Shown: piece by piece, positions 1-5,683 of the stretch
Numbering within the stretch: position 1 is the stretch's first letter
How the letters are laid out: each line of letters starts with the position of its first letter
Assembly (NCBI GenBank): GCA_038215275.1
Contig: JBBQRA010000178.1
Span: forward strand, 1 to 12,289
Direction of reading: 5' to 3'
Length of the DNA: 12,289 nucleotides
Source of the DNA: Ga0077553 sp038215275
GTDB lineage: Bacteria; Acidobacteriota; Terriglobia; Bryobacterales; Bryobacteraceae
Program-made: the position numbers and the translations under genes
Notes under the pieces: model-generated
What the model was told of the DNA's origin: nothing
The model's input: only the letters and a program-made list of their open reading frames with translations
Database searches by the model: none

Positions 1-910
1 CCTCGCCGCGGCGGGCCTCGCCGTCGGGAAGTTCTACGACTGGCGAAAGCGCTACGGCGATAAGAACCAGCACAACGGAAAGGTCCCCCGGGATTTTTGG
101 CTGCGCGACTGGGAGCGGCAGAAGATCCTCGACTTCCAAACCCTGTATCCCGACGCCGGGTACCGGCGGCTCACCTACATGCTCCTCGACGCTGACTTGG
201 TTGCGGTGAGTCCGGCCAGCGTCTGGCGGGTCCTCGGGCAAGCTGGCCGGTTGAGGCGGTCAAACGCCTCCTCGAGCAAAAAAGGGACCGGGTTCGTCCA
301 GCCCCTGGCCGCCCACGAGCATTGGCATATCGACATCGCGCACATCAACATCCACGGCACGTTCTACTATTTGTGCGCGGTGCTGGATGGCGCGAGCCGG
401 TATCTGGTGGCCTGGGATCTCCGGGAGAGCATGACCGAAGGCGAGGTCGAGGTGTTGCTCGAGCGCGCCAAGGAGCAGTTCCCGGAGGCGCGGCCGCGCA
501 TCATCTCCGACAACGGCCCCCAGTTCATTGCCAAGGACTTCAAGGAGTTCATTCGAATCTCGGGCATGACCCATGTGCGGACGTCGCCGTACTATCCGCA
601 ATCGAACGGCAAGCTGGAGCGTTGGAACAAGTCGATCAAGAGCGAGTGTATCCGGCCTGGGGTGCCGCTGTCGTTGGCCGACGCCAAGCGATTGGTGGAG
701 CAGTACGTGGCCGTGTACAACGAGGAGCGGCTGCACAGCGGGATTGGGTACATCACGCCGCAGGACTGGATGGCCGGACGACAGGCGGAGATCCATGCAG
801 CGCGGGACCGGAAGTTGGAGCAGGCGCGCCGGCAACGGGAGTTAGAGGCGCGGTCGGAGTTACCCGGACGGAGTAAGTCTATTTTGTCATCACAGGATGC
901 TGCAGCTTAG
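1..910 (+). mobile_element. IS3-family insertion sequence, 3' part (left end outside window)
   Basis: The window opens inside an insertion sequence, recognised from its DD35E transposase. The left terminus and any upstream orfA lie outside. I cannot fix the right terminus. One candidate is a CA-ending stretch at 876-893 (ending TTTTGTCATCACA) that overlaps the last codons of the transposase; another is somewhere in the gene-free DNA after 910. Without the left inverted repeat neither can be confirmed, so the end given is simply the transposase stop. Confidence 0.7.
2..910 (+). CDS. IS3-family transposase OrfB, integrase core (5'-truncated by window edge)
   Basis: This is the strand-transfer subunit of an IS3-type element. 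The frame is open from base 2 with no start, so the N-terminus lies upstream; 302 residues are visible. Residues ~1-95 form the HTH_21-like region, containing 'YPDAGYRRLTYML' and 'VSPASVWRVL'. The rve/RNase H-like core follows. The catalytic triad is complete: Asp111 in 'HWHIDIAH', Asp170 in 'SDNGPQF' and Glu206 in 'SNGKLERWN', with 35 residues between the second Asp and the Glu (DD35E). The usual tail motifs 'YNEERLHSGIGYITPQDW' are present, followed by a charged C-terminal extension. No frameshift or internal stop is seen, so the visible part looks intact. In IS3 elements OrfB is normally made as an OrfAB fusion by -1 frameshifting; orfA is not in the window. Confidence 0.93.
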   Translation, partial: LAAAGLAVGKFYDWRKRYGDKNQHNGKVPRDFWLRDWERQKILDFQTLYPDAGYRRLTYMLLDADLVAVSPASVWRVLGQAGRLRRSNASSSKKGTGFVQPLAAHEHWHIDIAHINIHGTFYYLCAVLDGASRYLVAWDLRESMTEGEVEVLLERAKEQFPEARPRIISDNGPQFIAKDFKEFIRISGMTHVRTSPYYPQSNGKLERWNKSIKSECIRPGVPLSLADAKRLVEQYVAVYNEERLHSGIGYITPQDWMAGRQAEIHAARDRKLEQARRQRELEARSELPGRSKSILSSQDAAA

Positions 911-1305
911 TCGATAATAGTCTTGTCCGGCGAAACGGAAGCGAGCTCTGCGGGGACGCAACTCAGCCGAGGGATAGCCGGATGGGCTCATCGAGACGAT
1001 GAACACAACGGGTGGCGCCGACAAAGCATCACCAGCATAACCCCCTATCGGATCGATAGACCCCTATGCCTTGAAAATCCCCGCCCGCAGGGCGGAATCT
1101 TCCCTCTTCCACCAATTTCCAATCCTCATTTTCCCGCTGAGCCAAAACAAGTCCTTCGAGGTTCTCAGATGCCAAACGTGTCGAACTCAGTGCATAGAGT
1201 ATGCATGATTCTGAAACATTTTCAACTGCTTTTGTCGATCACACTTGCGTTCCCACCAAGGTTCGCAGTCATTGACCCGCCCGCACCCGCTAACCAATTA
1301 CATCA
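911..1305. other. 395-bp gene-free stretch between IS and TatD remnant
   Basis: I see no convincing gene. A plus-strand open frame from 923 to 1321 has no family resemblance, is full of Pro/His and low-complexity composition, and starts without a good ribosome site, so I reject it. Two small perfect inverted repeats are present: CTATCG/CGATAG at 1045-1059 (3-nt spacer) and CCGCCC/GGGCGG at 1081-1095 (3-nt spacer). The second is followed by a pyrimidine-rich run and could be a weak terminator. The CCCCTAT word occurs on both sides of the first repeat (1042-1048, 1061-1067). The transposon's right end is probably near the start of this stretch. Confidence 0.5.
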
Positions 1306-1746
1306 TTTCGCTTTGTCCTGAGATGTCTCGATGGGCAACCAAAGTTCATCACAATCCACTCCAGACAGGCAGAGGCAGAGGTGTTAGATCTTGTATCCAC
1401 TGAATACTCTCATCCTGTCGTGTTCCATTGGTACACCGGAGGATCGACAACCTTGGATCGAGCCGTAGAGCGGGGTCACTTCTTCTCGATCAATCCGGCG
1501 ATGATTCGCACGAAGAAAGGCGCGGCGTTATTCGACAGGATTCCAGCCGAGCGCATCCTCACCGAATCGGACGGCCCGTTCATCGAGGTGAGTGGCAGGA
1601 CGGTTGCCCCACAAGACGTTACGTTGGTGGAAGCGTTTTTGGCAAAAGCTTGGGGAGTCAATCCAATAACGGCGCGATCGGCGATAGCAAAGAATTTTCA
1701 CAGACTCCTGCGTCCCCTGGATCAAAAAGAAATAAGTGCGCTCTAA
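1306..1746 (+). pseudogene. TatD-family nuclease remnant, QatD-like (Qat anti-phage system), N-terminus lost
   Basis: This frame encodes the C-terminal ~146 residues of a TatD-family metal-dependent hydrolase. Family landmarks appear in order: 'KFITIHSR' (metal His), 'PVVFHWYTGG' (metal His), 'FFSINPAMIRTKKG', 'ERILTESDGPF' (metal Asp). Matching residues begin around 1306 ('FRFVLRCLDG'), before the first usable start codon (GTG 1381), and the frame is closed upstream by TAA at 1291. The N-terminal ~100 residues with the HxH metal motif of a normal ~250-residue protein are absent, so this is most likely a dead fragment. The wording of the 'HWYTGG...SINPAM..TKKG' block and the long tail after 'DGPF' resemble QatD, the TatD nuclease of QatABCD anti-phage loci, more than housekeeping TatD. 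That is from memory. No qatA, qatB or qatC is visible. An upstream deletion linked to the neighbouring IS is a plausible cause. Confidence 0.72.
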
Positions 1747-1860
1747 AGGATTGACTCGGCTTTTTATACTGGCCGATAAAATCTGTTGTCAGACATGGAG
1801 AGATTGGGAATGTGGTCTCGAAACTGGCAGCTGGACGAACTCAAAATTTCACCATGCAAC

Positions 1861-2190
1861 TCAACCGAAAAAACCTTCCGTGAGTAAGCGCTGGAGATCT
1901 CGGCTTCCATGCACTACGCGAACGAGGTCAATTCCGTCCTGCAACGGGAAGTAGAAAAGTAGCATCGATTCAAACCCGTCTGTGACTGGAAAGCTACGCA
2001 TACCCTGAAGTTCAGTCTTCGTCACAAAAATGCGATGTCCTCCTTCGGGCTGACCGGCCAACATAATTGCTGTGGAATCTGCGGCGGCAAGGAAACGATC
2101 GGCGGTTTCCATATCGGCATTCTCGGCGTACCAAACCCATTGCGCGATCAGGTCGCGTTTTGCGGCTTCACGTTTTCGGACCTGGGCCAT
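1861..2190 (-). CDS. parE: ParE/RelE-family toxin of a type II toxin-antitoxin system
   Basis: The 109-residue product has the size and layout of ParE toxins (RelE/ParE fold). 'KREAAKRDLIAQWVWYAENAD' is the N-terminal helical hairpin, 'ADRFLAAADSTAIMLAGQPEGG' the second helix and loop, and the C-terminal strands include 'GMRSFPVTDGFESMLLFYFPLQDGIDLVRVVHGSRDLQRLL'. The 'F..FY....DGI.LVRVVHGSRDL' ending is characteristic of ParE. Family toxins usually poison DNA gyrase; the target here is inferred only. Its ATG overlaps the antitoxin stop by one base (TAATG), so translation is probably coupled to parD and the toxin is made only after the antitoxin. No frameshift or internal stop, so the toxin looks functional. 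Downstream of its stop no clear terminator is visible. Confidence 0.88.
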   Translation of the reverse strand: MAQVRKREAAKRDLIAQWVWYAENADMETADRFLAAADSTAIMLAGQPEGGHRIFVTKTELQGMRSFPVTDGFESMLLFYFPLQDGIDLVRVVHGSRDLQRLLTEGFFG

Positions 2191-2459
2191 TAGGCCGTCT
2201 TCCGAGATTTGCGTGCCTCAAACTGTTTTATGGCTTCGGTTCGGATGTCCTTCCAATCTTGCTTCGTCATTTCGGTTGGACCGCCGCTTTGGATGCCTTC
2301 CATAAGGAGCGCTTCCAGCTTCTCTTGCGCCTTCCGCTTTTCGTCATCTCGGATGAGGTCGCGGACGTATTCACTGACGCTGCTGTAGCGTCCTGATCCA
2401 ACTTGGACATCGACAAACTCTTTGAGTTGATCTGGGAGGGAGATGTTCATTGTTTGCAT
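2190..2459 (-). CDS. parD: ParD-family antitoxin (ribbon-helix-helix)
   Basis: The 89-residue product begins 'MQTMNISLPDQLKEFVDVQV', the typical ribbon-helix-helix N-terminus of ParD, in which the 'MNISLP' strand contacts DNA as a dimer. 'SGRYSSVSEYVRDLIRDDEKR' matches ParD helices. The C-terminal half (~45-89) is charged and should be the flexible toxin-binding segment. I chose the start at 2459 because AGGTG lies four bases before that ATG; the frame can be read further up to 2516, but that extension has no family resemblance and would cover the likely operator. A second ATG three codons in (2450) lacks a ribosome site. The gene precedes parE with a one-base overlap, the standard antitoxin-first order. 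ParD alone or with ParE normally represses its own promoter; a repeat cluster just upstream fits that. Confidence 0.88.
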   Translation of the reverse strand: MQTMNISLPDQLKEFVDVQVGSGRYSSVSEYVRDLIRDDEKRKAQEKLEALLMEGIQSGGPTEMTKQDWKDIRTEAIKQFEARKSRKTA

Positions 2460-2491
2460 GTGGCACCTAGTTAAGGCTGTTCGTCTCAACC

Positions 2492-2526
2492 TACCATGCA
2501 TGGCAAGGAATGGCAAGACGTGCCAT
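2492..2526 (-). promoter_or_regulatory. Candidate ParD operator: ATGGCA repeat cluster
   Basis: Directly upstream of parD lie repeats of one hexamer: TACCAT (near-match, reverse) at 2492-2497, ATGGCA at 2500-2505, ATGGCA at 2510-2515 and TGCCAT (reverse) at 2521-2526. The two direct copies are 10 bp apart, one helical turn, and the last two form a perfect inverted repeat with 5-bp spacer. Ribbon-helix-helix repressors bind arrays like this as stacked dimers. The role is inferred; I cannot place a clear -35/-10 pair. Confidence 0.45.
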
Positions 2527-2530
2527 GTAT

Positions 2531-2559
2531 GAATTTTGCAACAGTTTGTTGCGAAATTC
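2531..2559. repeat. 29-bp near-perfect palindrome (hairpin 1)
   Basis: GAATTTTGCAACA at 2531-2543 and TGTTGCGAAATTC at 2547-2559 are reverse complements except for one position, separated by GTT. As plus-strand RNA the odd position is a U-G pair, giving 13 continuous pairs. It lies upstream of the parD operator, so it could be a further regulatory site, but no U-run follows to make it a terminator. Confidence 0.7.
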
Positions 2560-2607
2560 AGAACAGATGCTCGTAAGCGATTGGAAATTAGCGACTTGAT
2601 GGAATCC

Positions 2608-2641
2608 AGTATGTCTCATAAAGGACGTTATGATACATACT
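2608..2641. repeat. 34-bp imperfect palindrome (hairpin 2)
   Basis: AGTATGTCTCATAA at 2608-2621 pairs with TTATGATACATACT at 2628-2641 with a single mismatch around a six-base loop (AGGACG). It is about 18 bp left of the proposed outer edge of the IS21-like element and about 50 bp from hairpin 1. No gene is adjacent on the right, so its function is unknown. Confidence 0.7.
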
Positions 2642-2672
2642 ATGGACTGGTAGGAGAGTGCCGGAATTTTTC

Positions 2673-2742
2673 ACTTTGCAAATAATGTGGCGCAAAGTTT
2701 GGCACGCTATTTGGCGTAAAACTTTGCACGGTAAATGGCGCA
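2673..2742 (+). repeat. Left-end array: three direct copies of a ~22-bp repeat
   Basis: Copies lie at 2673-2694, 2696-2718 and 2721-2742, with starts 23 and 25 bp apart. The approximate consensus is ACTTTGCACGCTATTTGG plus CGCA. The first and third copies share ACTTTGCA and TGGCGCA exactly with seven variable bases between; the second has the best middle section (GCACGCTATTTGGCG). The repeats are likely transposase-binding sites. Confidence 0.75.
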
Positions 2743-3004
2743 TACCTAAAGCATGGGGCAATCGGCTGGATTCCTGGAAAGTGCGAGAACACTCGCAATT
2801 GAGCGGCTCCAGCTACTTCGGCTTGCATTGAAGTAGAGTGACTCCCGCCATCGTTGGAGGTGGACAACCCCCTTCCCGCTCATCTGGACTTCCCCCAAGC
2901 GATCTGGATGAATCCTGACGAAGCATTACATGGGTTGAGAAGTACAAGTGATTGATAAGGCTCGGCGAACTATCGGTAAACCTCGGACCAAAGCGGTGCG
3001 ACCC

Positions 3005-3049
3005 TACGCCAGATAGCCTGCAAAGCCTGCGTCAAATAGCGTGCAAAAT
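3005..3049 (-). repeat. Right-end array: two inverted copies of the same ~22-bp repeat
   Basis: Read on the minus strand, 3049-3028 (ATTTTGCACGCTATTTGACG then CA) and 3026-3005 (GCTTTGCAGGCTATCTGGCG then TA) match the left-end consensus at about 20 and 18 of 22 positions by eye. Their starts are 23 bp apart, as on the left. Confidence 0.75.
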
Positions 3050-3074
3050 GAAAGGCAGGCCCCTCGCTTCGTCC

Positions 3075-3109
3075 TGTACAAATCTAAACCAGTGTTTAGA
3101 GTTTGTACA
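3075..3109. repeat. 35-bp hairpin with one bulged base (hairpin 3)
   Basis: TGTACAAATCTAAAC (3075-3089) pairs with GTTTAGA (3094-3100) and TTTGTACA (3102-3109). That gives 15 pairs with a single unpaired G at 3101 and a four-base loop CAGT. It lies ~20 bp outside the proposed right edge of the IS21-like element. No U-run follows. Confidence 0.7.
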
Positions 3110-3187
3110 AAGGCCCAGCCGAGCGTTATAAACGAAGGCATGCCCCCGGCTGGTGTCGGTGCCGACCATTCTGAACTGCGAGGAATT

Positions 3188-3295
3188 ATGGCCACCATTC
3201 CACCCACCACCGATGAAGAATGGGCCAGATATCTGGCCGAGGTCATGCGCCAGTTGGGCGGCCCATCGAGTAGACAAGGTTTCTTAAAACATTGA
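3188..3295 (+). CDS. Tentative 35-residue open frame, unrecognised
   Basis: A short frame starts at ATG 3188 with GAGGA just before it (spacing about four bases, slightly tight). The product starts 'MATIPPTTDEEWARYLAEVM' and has one plausible amphipathic helix followed by a polar tail. I do not recognise it. The same frame is open back to a GTG at 3041, inside the mobile-element repeat, so the longer version is unlikely. It could be a real microprotein, the leftover N-terminus of a larger broken gene, or chance. Confidence 0.22.
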   Translation: MATIPPTTDEEWARYLAEVMRQLGGPSSRQGFLKH

Positions 3296-3531
3296 ATCGG
3301 GGATCCCCCATTTTCTCATGCTCTCCACGCTCTCTTGGCAATTCGTCCAAGTCGGTCTCCAAGTTGAACCCACTCCTCCGCGAGCTGTCCCCCACTTGCC
3401 CCATCCCAAAACAGTCGTTCACAAACACTCGAAATATTTTCCCCCAATAACCACGGCCCTCCCGCGCACCCATATCCCGGAATCCCCACTACGCCCTGTC
3501 ACCTTAAAAGCGTCCAGGAGGACCTTTCAAC

Positions 3532-4275
3532 ATGACCGAAGAACAGCAGCAGCGCCGCGCCGAAATCGCCCGCCAGAACGGCGGCAAAAGCCGCGGACCC
3601 GTCTCCAGCCTCGGCAAACACATCAGTTCTCTGAATTCGCTCCGCACCGGAGCCCATATCGACGCCCTCGAAGAGGACCTGCCTGAAAGCATCGCGCTCC
3701 TTTCCACAGACAATCGGCAATCGTTCGTCCGGCTCTACCAGCGGCATCTCCGCCAATTCCAACCAAACTCGGAACTCGAACGGATCCTCGTCCGCCACAT
3801 GGCCATCGAACTCTTCCAACTCGAACGTCTCATCGCGATGGAAACCCGTGCCCGCCAATATCTGCTCGACGGCACCATGGCCGATTTCCCCGATCTGTCG
3901 AACGAAGATCGCGCCCTGTTCTGCTACGAAAGCGGCCTCCAACGCGAAAATCTCTGGCGCTCATTCCGGCAGGAAAAGAAGGCGCATCAAACCGCTTACT
4001 CCCAATATCAGAAGCAGCTCAAGCAACTGCAACGCGATTTCCCGGTAGCTCCCGAAGAGCCAGCGGTCGAACAGGAACCAGAACCAGCCGAAGACCCGTC
4101 ACCCATCGCCCAAATCATGGCGGAAATCCAATTCCACCGCGAAGCAGTCAAAAACGAACCAGTAGCCTTACTCCCGCCGTGGATCGCCGAAGTCCTCCAA
4201 AATGAAGAACTTATGGCCGAATTAGACGCGCGGCCCGGCGGGGCTTCGAACCCCGCCAAGCCGCCAGGAACGTAG
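3532..4275 (+). CDS. Hypothetical protein of an acidobacterial 'GP..S.GK..SS.NSL..G' family
   Basis: The function is unknown. The 247-residue product has a signature near the N-terminus, 'NGGKSRGPVSSLGKHISSLNSLRTG' in two pieces at residues 16-30 and 31-40. This resembles the 'STGP.T.EGK..SS.NALKHG' motif of a large uncharacterised family often found in many copies in Acidobacteriota genomes (recalled, not searched). Residues ~60-110 are helical and charged ('RLYQRHLRQFQPNSELERIL'), ~110-170 continue as likely coiled helices, and ~172-188 are Pro/Glu-rich ('EEPAVEQEPEPAEDPSP'). There is no signal peptide or membrane segment. The start is well supported: AGGAGG ten bases before ATG. The last codons overlap a GC-rich hairpin (4237-4257). 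It converges on pyrC with 118 bp between them. It is the first well-formed gene after the debris region and may itself belong to the accessory part. Confidence 0.8.
   Translation: MTEEQQQRRAEIARQNGGKSRGPVSSLGKHISSLNSLRTGAHIDALEEDLPESIALLSTDNRQSFVRLYQRHLRQFQPNSELERILVRHMAIELFQLERLIAMETRARQYLLDGTMADFPDLSNEDRALFCYESGLQRENLWRSFRQEKKAHQTAYSQYQKQLKQLQRDFPVAPEEPAVEQEPEPAEDPSPIAQIMAEIQFHREAVKNEPVALLPPWIAEVLQNEELMAELDARPGGASNPAKPPGT
4237..4257 (+). terminator. GC-rich hairpin in the last codons of the hypothetical gene
   Basis: GGCGGGG (4237-4243) and CCCCGCC (4251-4257) form a perfect seven-pair stem with loop CTTCGAA, 6 codons before the stop. There is no U-run, so it is not a classical intrinsic terminator; it may stabilise the mRNA end or assist termination. 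It resembles a tRNA T-arm only superficially. Confidence 0.3.
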
Positions 4276-4297
4276 CCGCTCCCCAGTAAAAACTAAA

Positions 4298-4350
4298 GGA
4301 TGAACCCAGGAAGTTACTCAAAACAAGCTGCTTCTCCGTTCGGTTCATCC
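4298..4350. repeat. Inverted repeat in the convergent gap before pyrC's 3' end
   Basis: GGATGAACC (4298-4306) and GGTTCATCC (4342-4350) are perfect reverse complements, 35 bp apart, in the 118-bp gap between two convergent genes. The loop contains AAGCTGCTT, itself a small palindrome. A two-way termination role is possible from position, but the long loop and lack of T-runs make it uncertain. Confidence 0.35.
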
Positions 4351-4393
4351 AAATCCCGGTCCCGTTCGAACCCAGTCGACCCCAAAAAGAACC

Positions 4394-5683
4394 CTAAAGC
4401 AACCCATCCAGGCGCCAAACAAACTGGCCGCCCACAATCGTCGCCACTTGGCCGCCTTGAAACACGTGGCCATGAAACGGCGTATTCCGGCTCTTCGAAA
4501 GCGAAGCGTTCACATCAAACGTCCAAGCGCGCTCCAAATCGAAAATCGTCACGTCGGCGTCTGCGCCCGGCGTCAAAGTTCCCTTCGGAATCTGCAGAAT
4601 CCGCGCCGGATTCACCGTAAACAACTCGATCATCCGTTGAAGCGAAATCAGCCCCGGATGCACCAACTTCTGCAGCGACAGCGAAATCGCATGCTCCAAC
4701 CCGGTGATCCCAAACGGGCACCGTTCAAACTCCTGCATCTTCTCGCTGCCCGGATGCGGCGCATGGTCCGTCGCAATCGCGTCAATCGCGCCGTTCACCA
4801 AACCTTCCGTCACGCCTTCCACGTCGATGCAAGCCCGCAACGGCGGCTTCATTCGAAAGTTCGAATCGTACGGCAACATGTCCGCGTCCGCCAGCGCAAA
4901 ATGGTGCGGCGTCACTTCGCTCGTCACCGGCAGCCCGCGCTGCTTGGCAAAATTGACCATCGCCACCGAATACCGCGCCGAAATATGCGCCACGTGATAC
5001 TTCACGCCGGTCACCTCGGCCAGCAGAATATCGCGCGCCACCATCACGTCTTCGCTGCAACCCGGAATGCCGCGCAGCCCCAACCGGACGGACTCCATGC
5101 CTTCATGCATATCGCCGCCCGCCGAAAGATGCAGGTCCTCGCAATGATTAATCAGCGGAATCCCAAACGCCTTGGCCGTTTCCATCGCCCGGCGCATCAC
5201 CCGCGCGTTCATCACCGGCCGCCCATCGTCAGAAATCGCGACGATCCCGGCCTGTTTCATCGACCCAATTGCCGCCAACTCTTCGCCGGCGCTGCCCTTC
5301 GTAATCGCCCCGATCGGATACACGTTCACCGGCGACAACTTCCGCGCCCGTTCCACAATGTAAGTCGTCACCGTCGCCAAATCGTTCACCGGCATCGTGT
5401 TCGGCATACAAGCGACGCTGGTAAATCCACCGGCTGCCGCGGCCCGTCCACCCGATTCAATCGTCTCGGAATGCTCGAATCCAGGCTCGCGAAAATGCAC
5501 GTGCATATCGACAAAGCCCGGGGCCACCACCAGCCCGGTCGCGTCGAACTCCGTTGCGTTCGCCGCCGTCAGGTTCGCGCCCACGGCCGCGATTTTGCCG
5601 TCCATCAGCAGGACATCCGCCACCGTGTCCAACCCGTTCGCCGGATCGATCACCCGGCCATTCTTAATCAACAACGTGCTCAT
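4394..5683 (-). CDS. pyrC: Dihydroorotase (pyrimidine biosynthesis step 3)
   Basis: This cytosolic zinc amidohydrolase cyclises N-carbamoyl-L-aspartate to dihydroorotate. Its 429 residues are normal for a class I enzyme. Visible ligands and substrate residues: His61 and His63 with Arg65 in 'VDMHVHFREPG', Asn95 in 'ACMPNT', Asp152-Asp153 in 'ISDDG', His180 in 'NHCED', His233 in 'VAHIS', Asp306 in 'ATDHAPH'. The spacing closely tracks the Aquifex enzyme, in which an Asp replaces the carboxylated Lys. All catalytic positions are kept, so this is an active enzyme and not the inactive PyrC-like partner that some ATCase complexes carry. The ATG overlaps the pyrB stop in ATGA, implying translational coupling and equal dosage; Aquifex-type PyrB and PyrC form a joint complex, and the same could hold here (inference). 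It is the last gene of the minus-strand run. Confidence 0.96.
   Translation of the reverse strand: MSTLLIKNGRVIDPANGLDTVADVLLMDGKIAAVGANLTAANATEFDATGLVVAPGFVDMHVHFREPGFEHSETIESGGRAAAAGGFTSVACMPNTMPVNDLATVTTYIVERARKLSPVNVYPIGAITKGSAGEELAAIGSMKQAGIVAISDDGRPVMNARVMRRAMETAKAFGIPLINHCEDLHLSAGGDMHEGMESVRLGLRGIPGCSEDVMVARDILLAEVTGVKYHVAHISARYSVAMVNFAKQRGLPVTSEVTPHHFALADADMLPYDSNFRMKPPLRACIDVEGVTEGLVNGAIDAIATDHAPHPGSEKMQEFERCPFGITGLEHAISLSLQKLVHPGLISLQRMIELFTVNPARILQIPKGTLTPGADADVTIFDLERAWTFDVNASLSKSRNTPFHGHVFQGGQVATIVGGQFVWRLDGLL

Larger units (their letters stand above)
2659..3057. mobile_element. ~400-bp transposase-less element with IS21-type ends
   Basis: Gene-free DNA is bounded by arrays of one ~22-bp repeat: three direct copies at the left and two inverted copies at the right. 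IS21-family elements are known for multiple repeats of this sort at each end. Outside the arrays, both sides carry TGCC followed a little inward by TTTCACTTTGCA (left) or TTTCATTTTGCA (right, minus strand), and the boundaries given are those TG positions; they are provisional and show no obvious target duplication. The interior (2743-3004) contains no istA or istB sequence that I can recognise. It is either a MITE-like passenger or the scar of a large internal deletion. Confidence 0.5.
3058..3531. other. Stretch with little coding evidence between mobile debris and the chromosomal block
   Basis: Apart from hairpin 3 and one tentative 35-residue open frame described separately, nothing convincing is seen here. 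Other open frames on both strands lack family resemblance and good start sites. A perfect 10-bp palindrome GGGGATCCCC lies at 3299-3308. Confidence 0.5.

Noticed and set aside
923..1321. 132-codon plus-strand frame after the transposase
   Set aside because: No recognisable family, no good ribosome site, and overlap with the start of the TatD remnant in another frame.
3075..3109. Bulged hairpin considered as an integron attC site
   Set aside because: The core sites GTTRRRY/RYYYAAC are not matched and no cassette or integrase is present.
4237..4257. GGCGGGG-CTTCGAA-CCCCGCC considered as the T-arm of a tRNA
   Set aside because: The stem has seven pairs, the loop is shifted relative to TTCRANY, and no other tRNA arm surrounds it; it is inside a coding frame.
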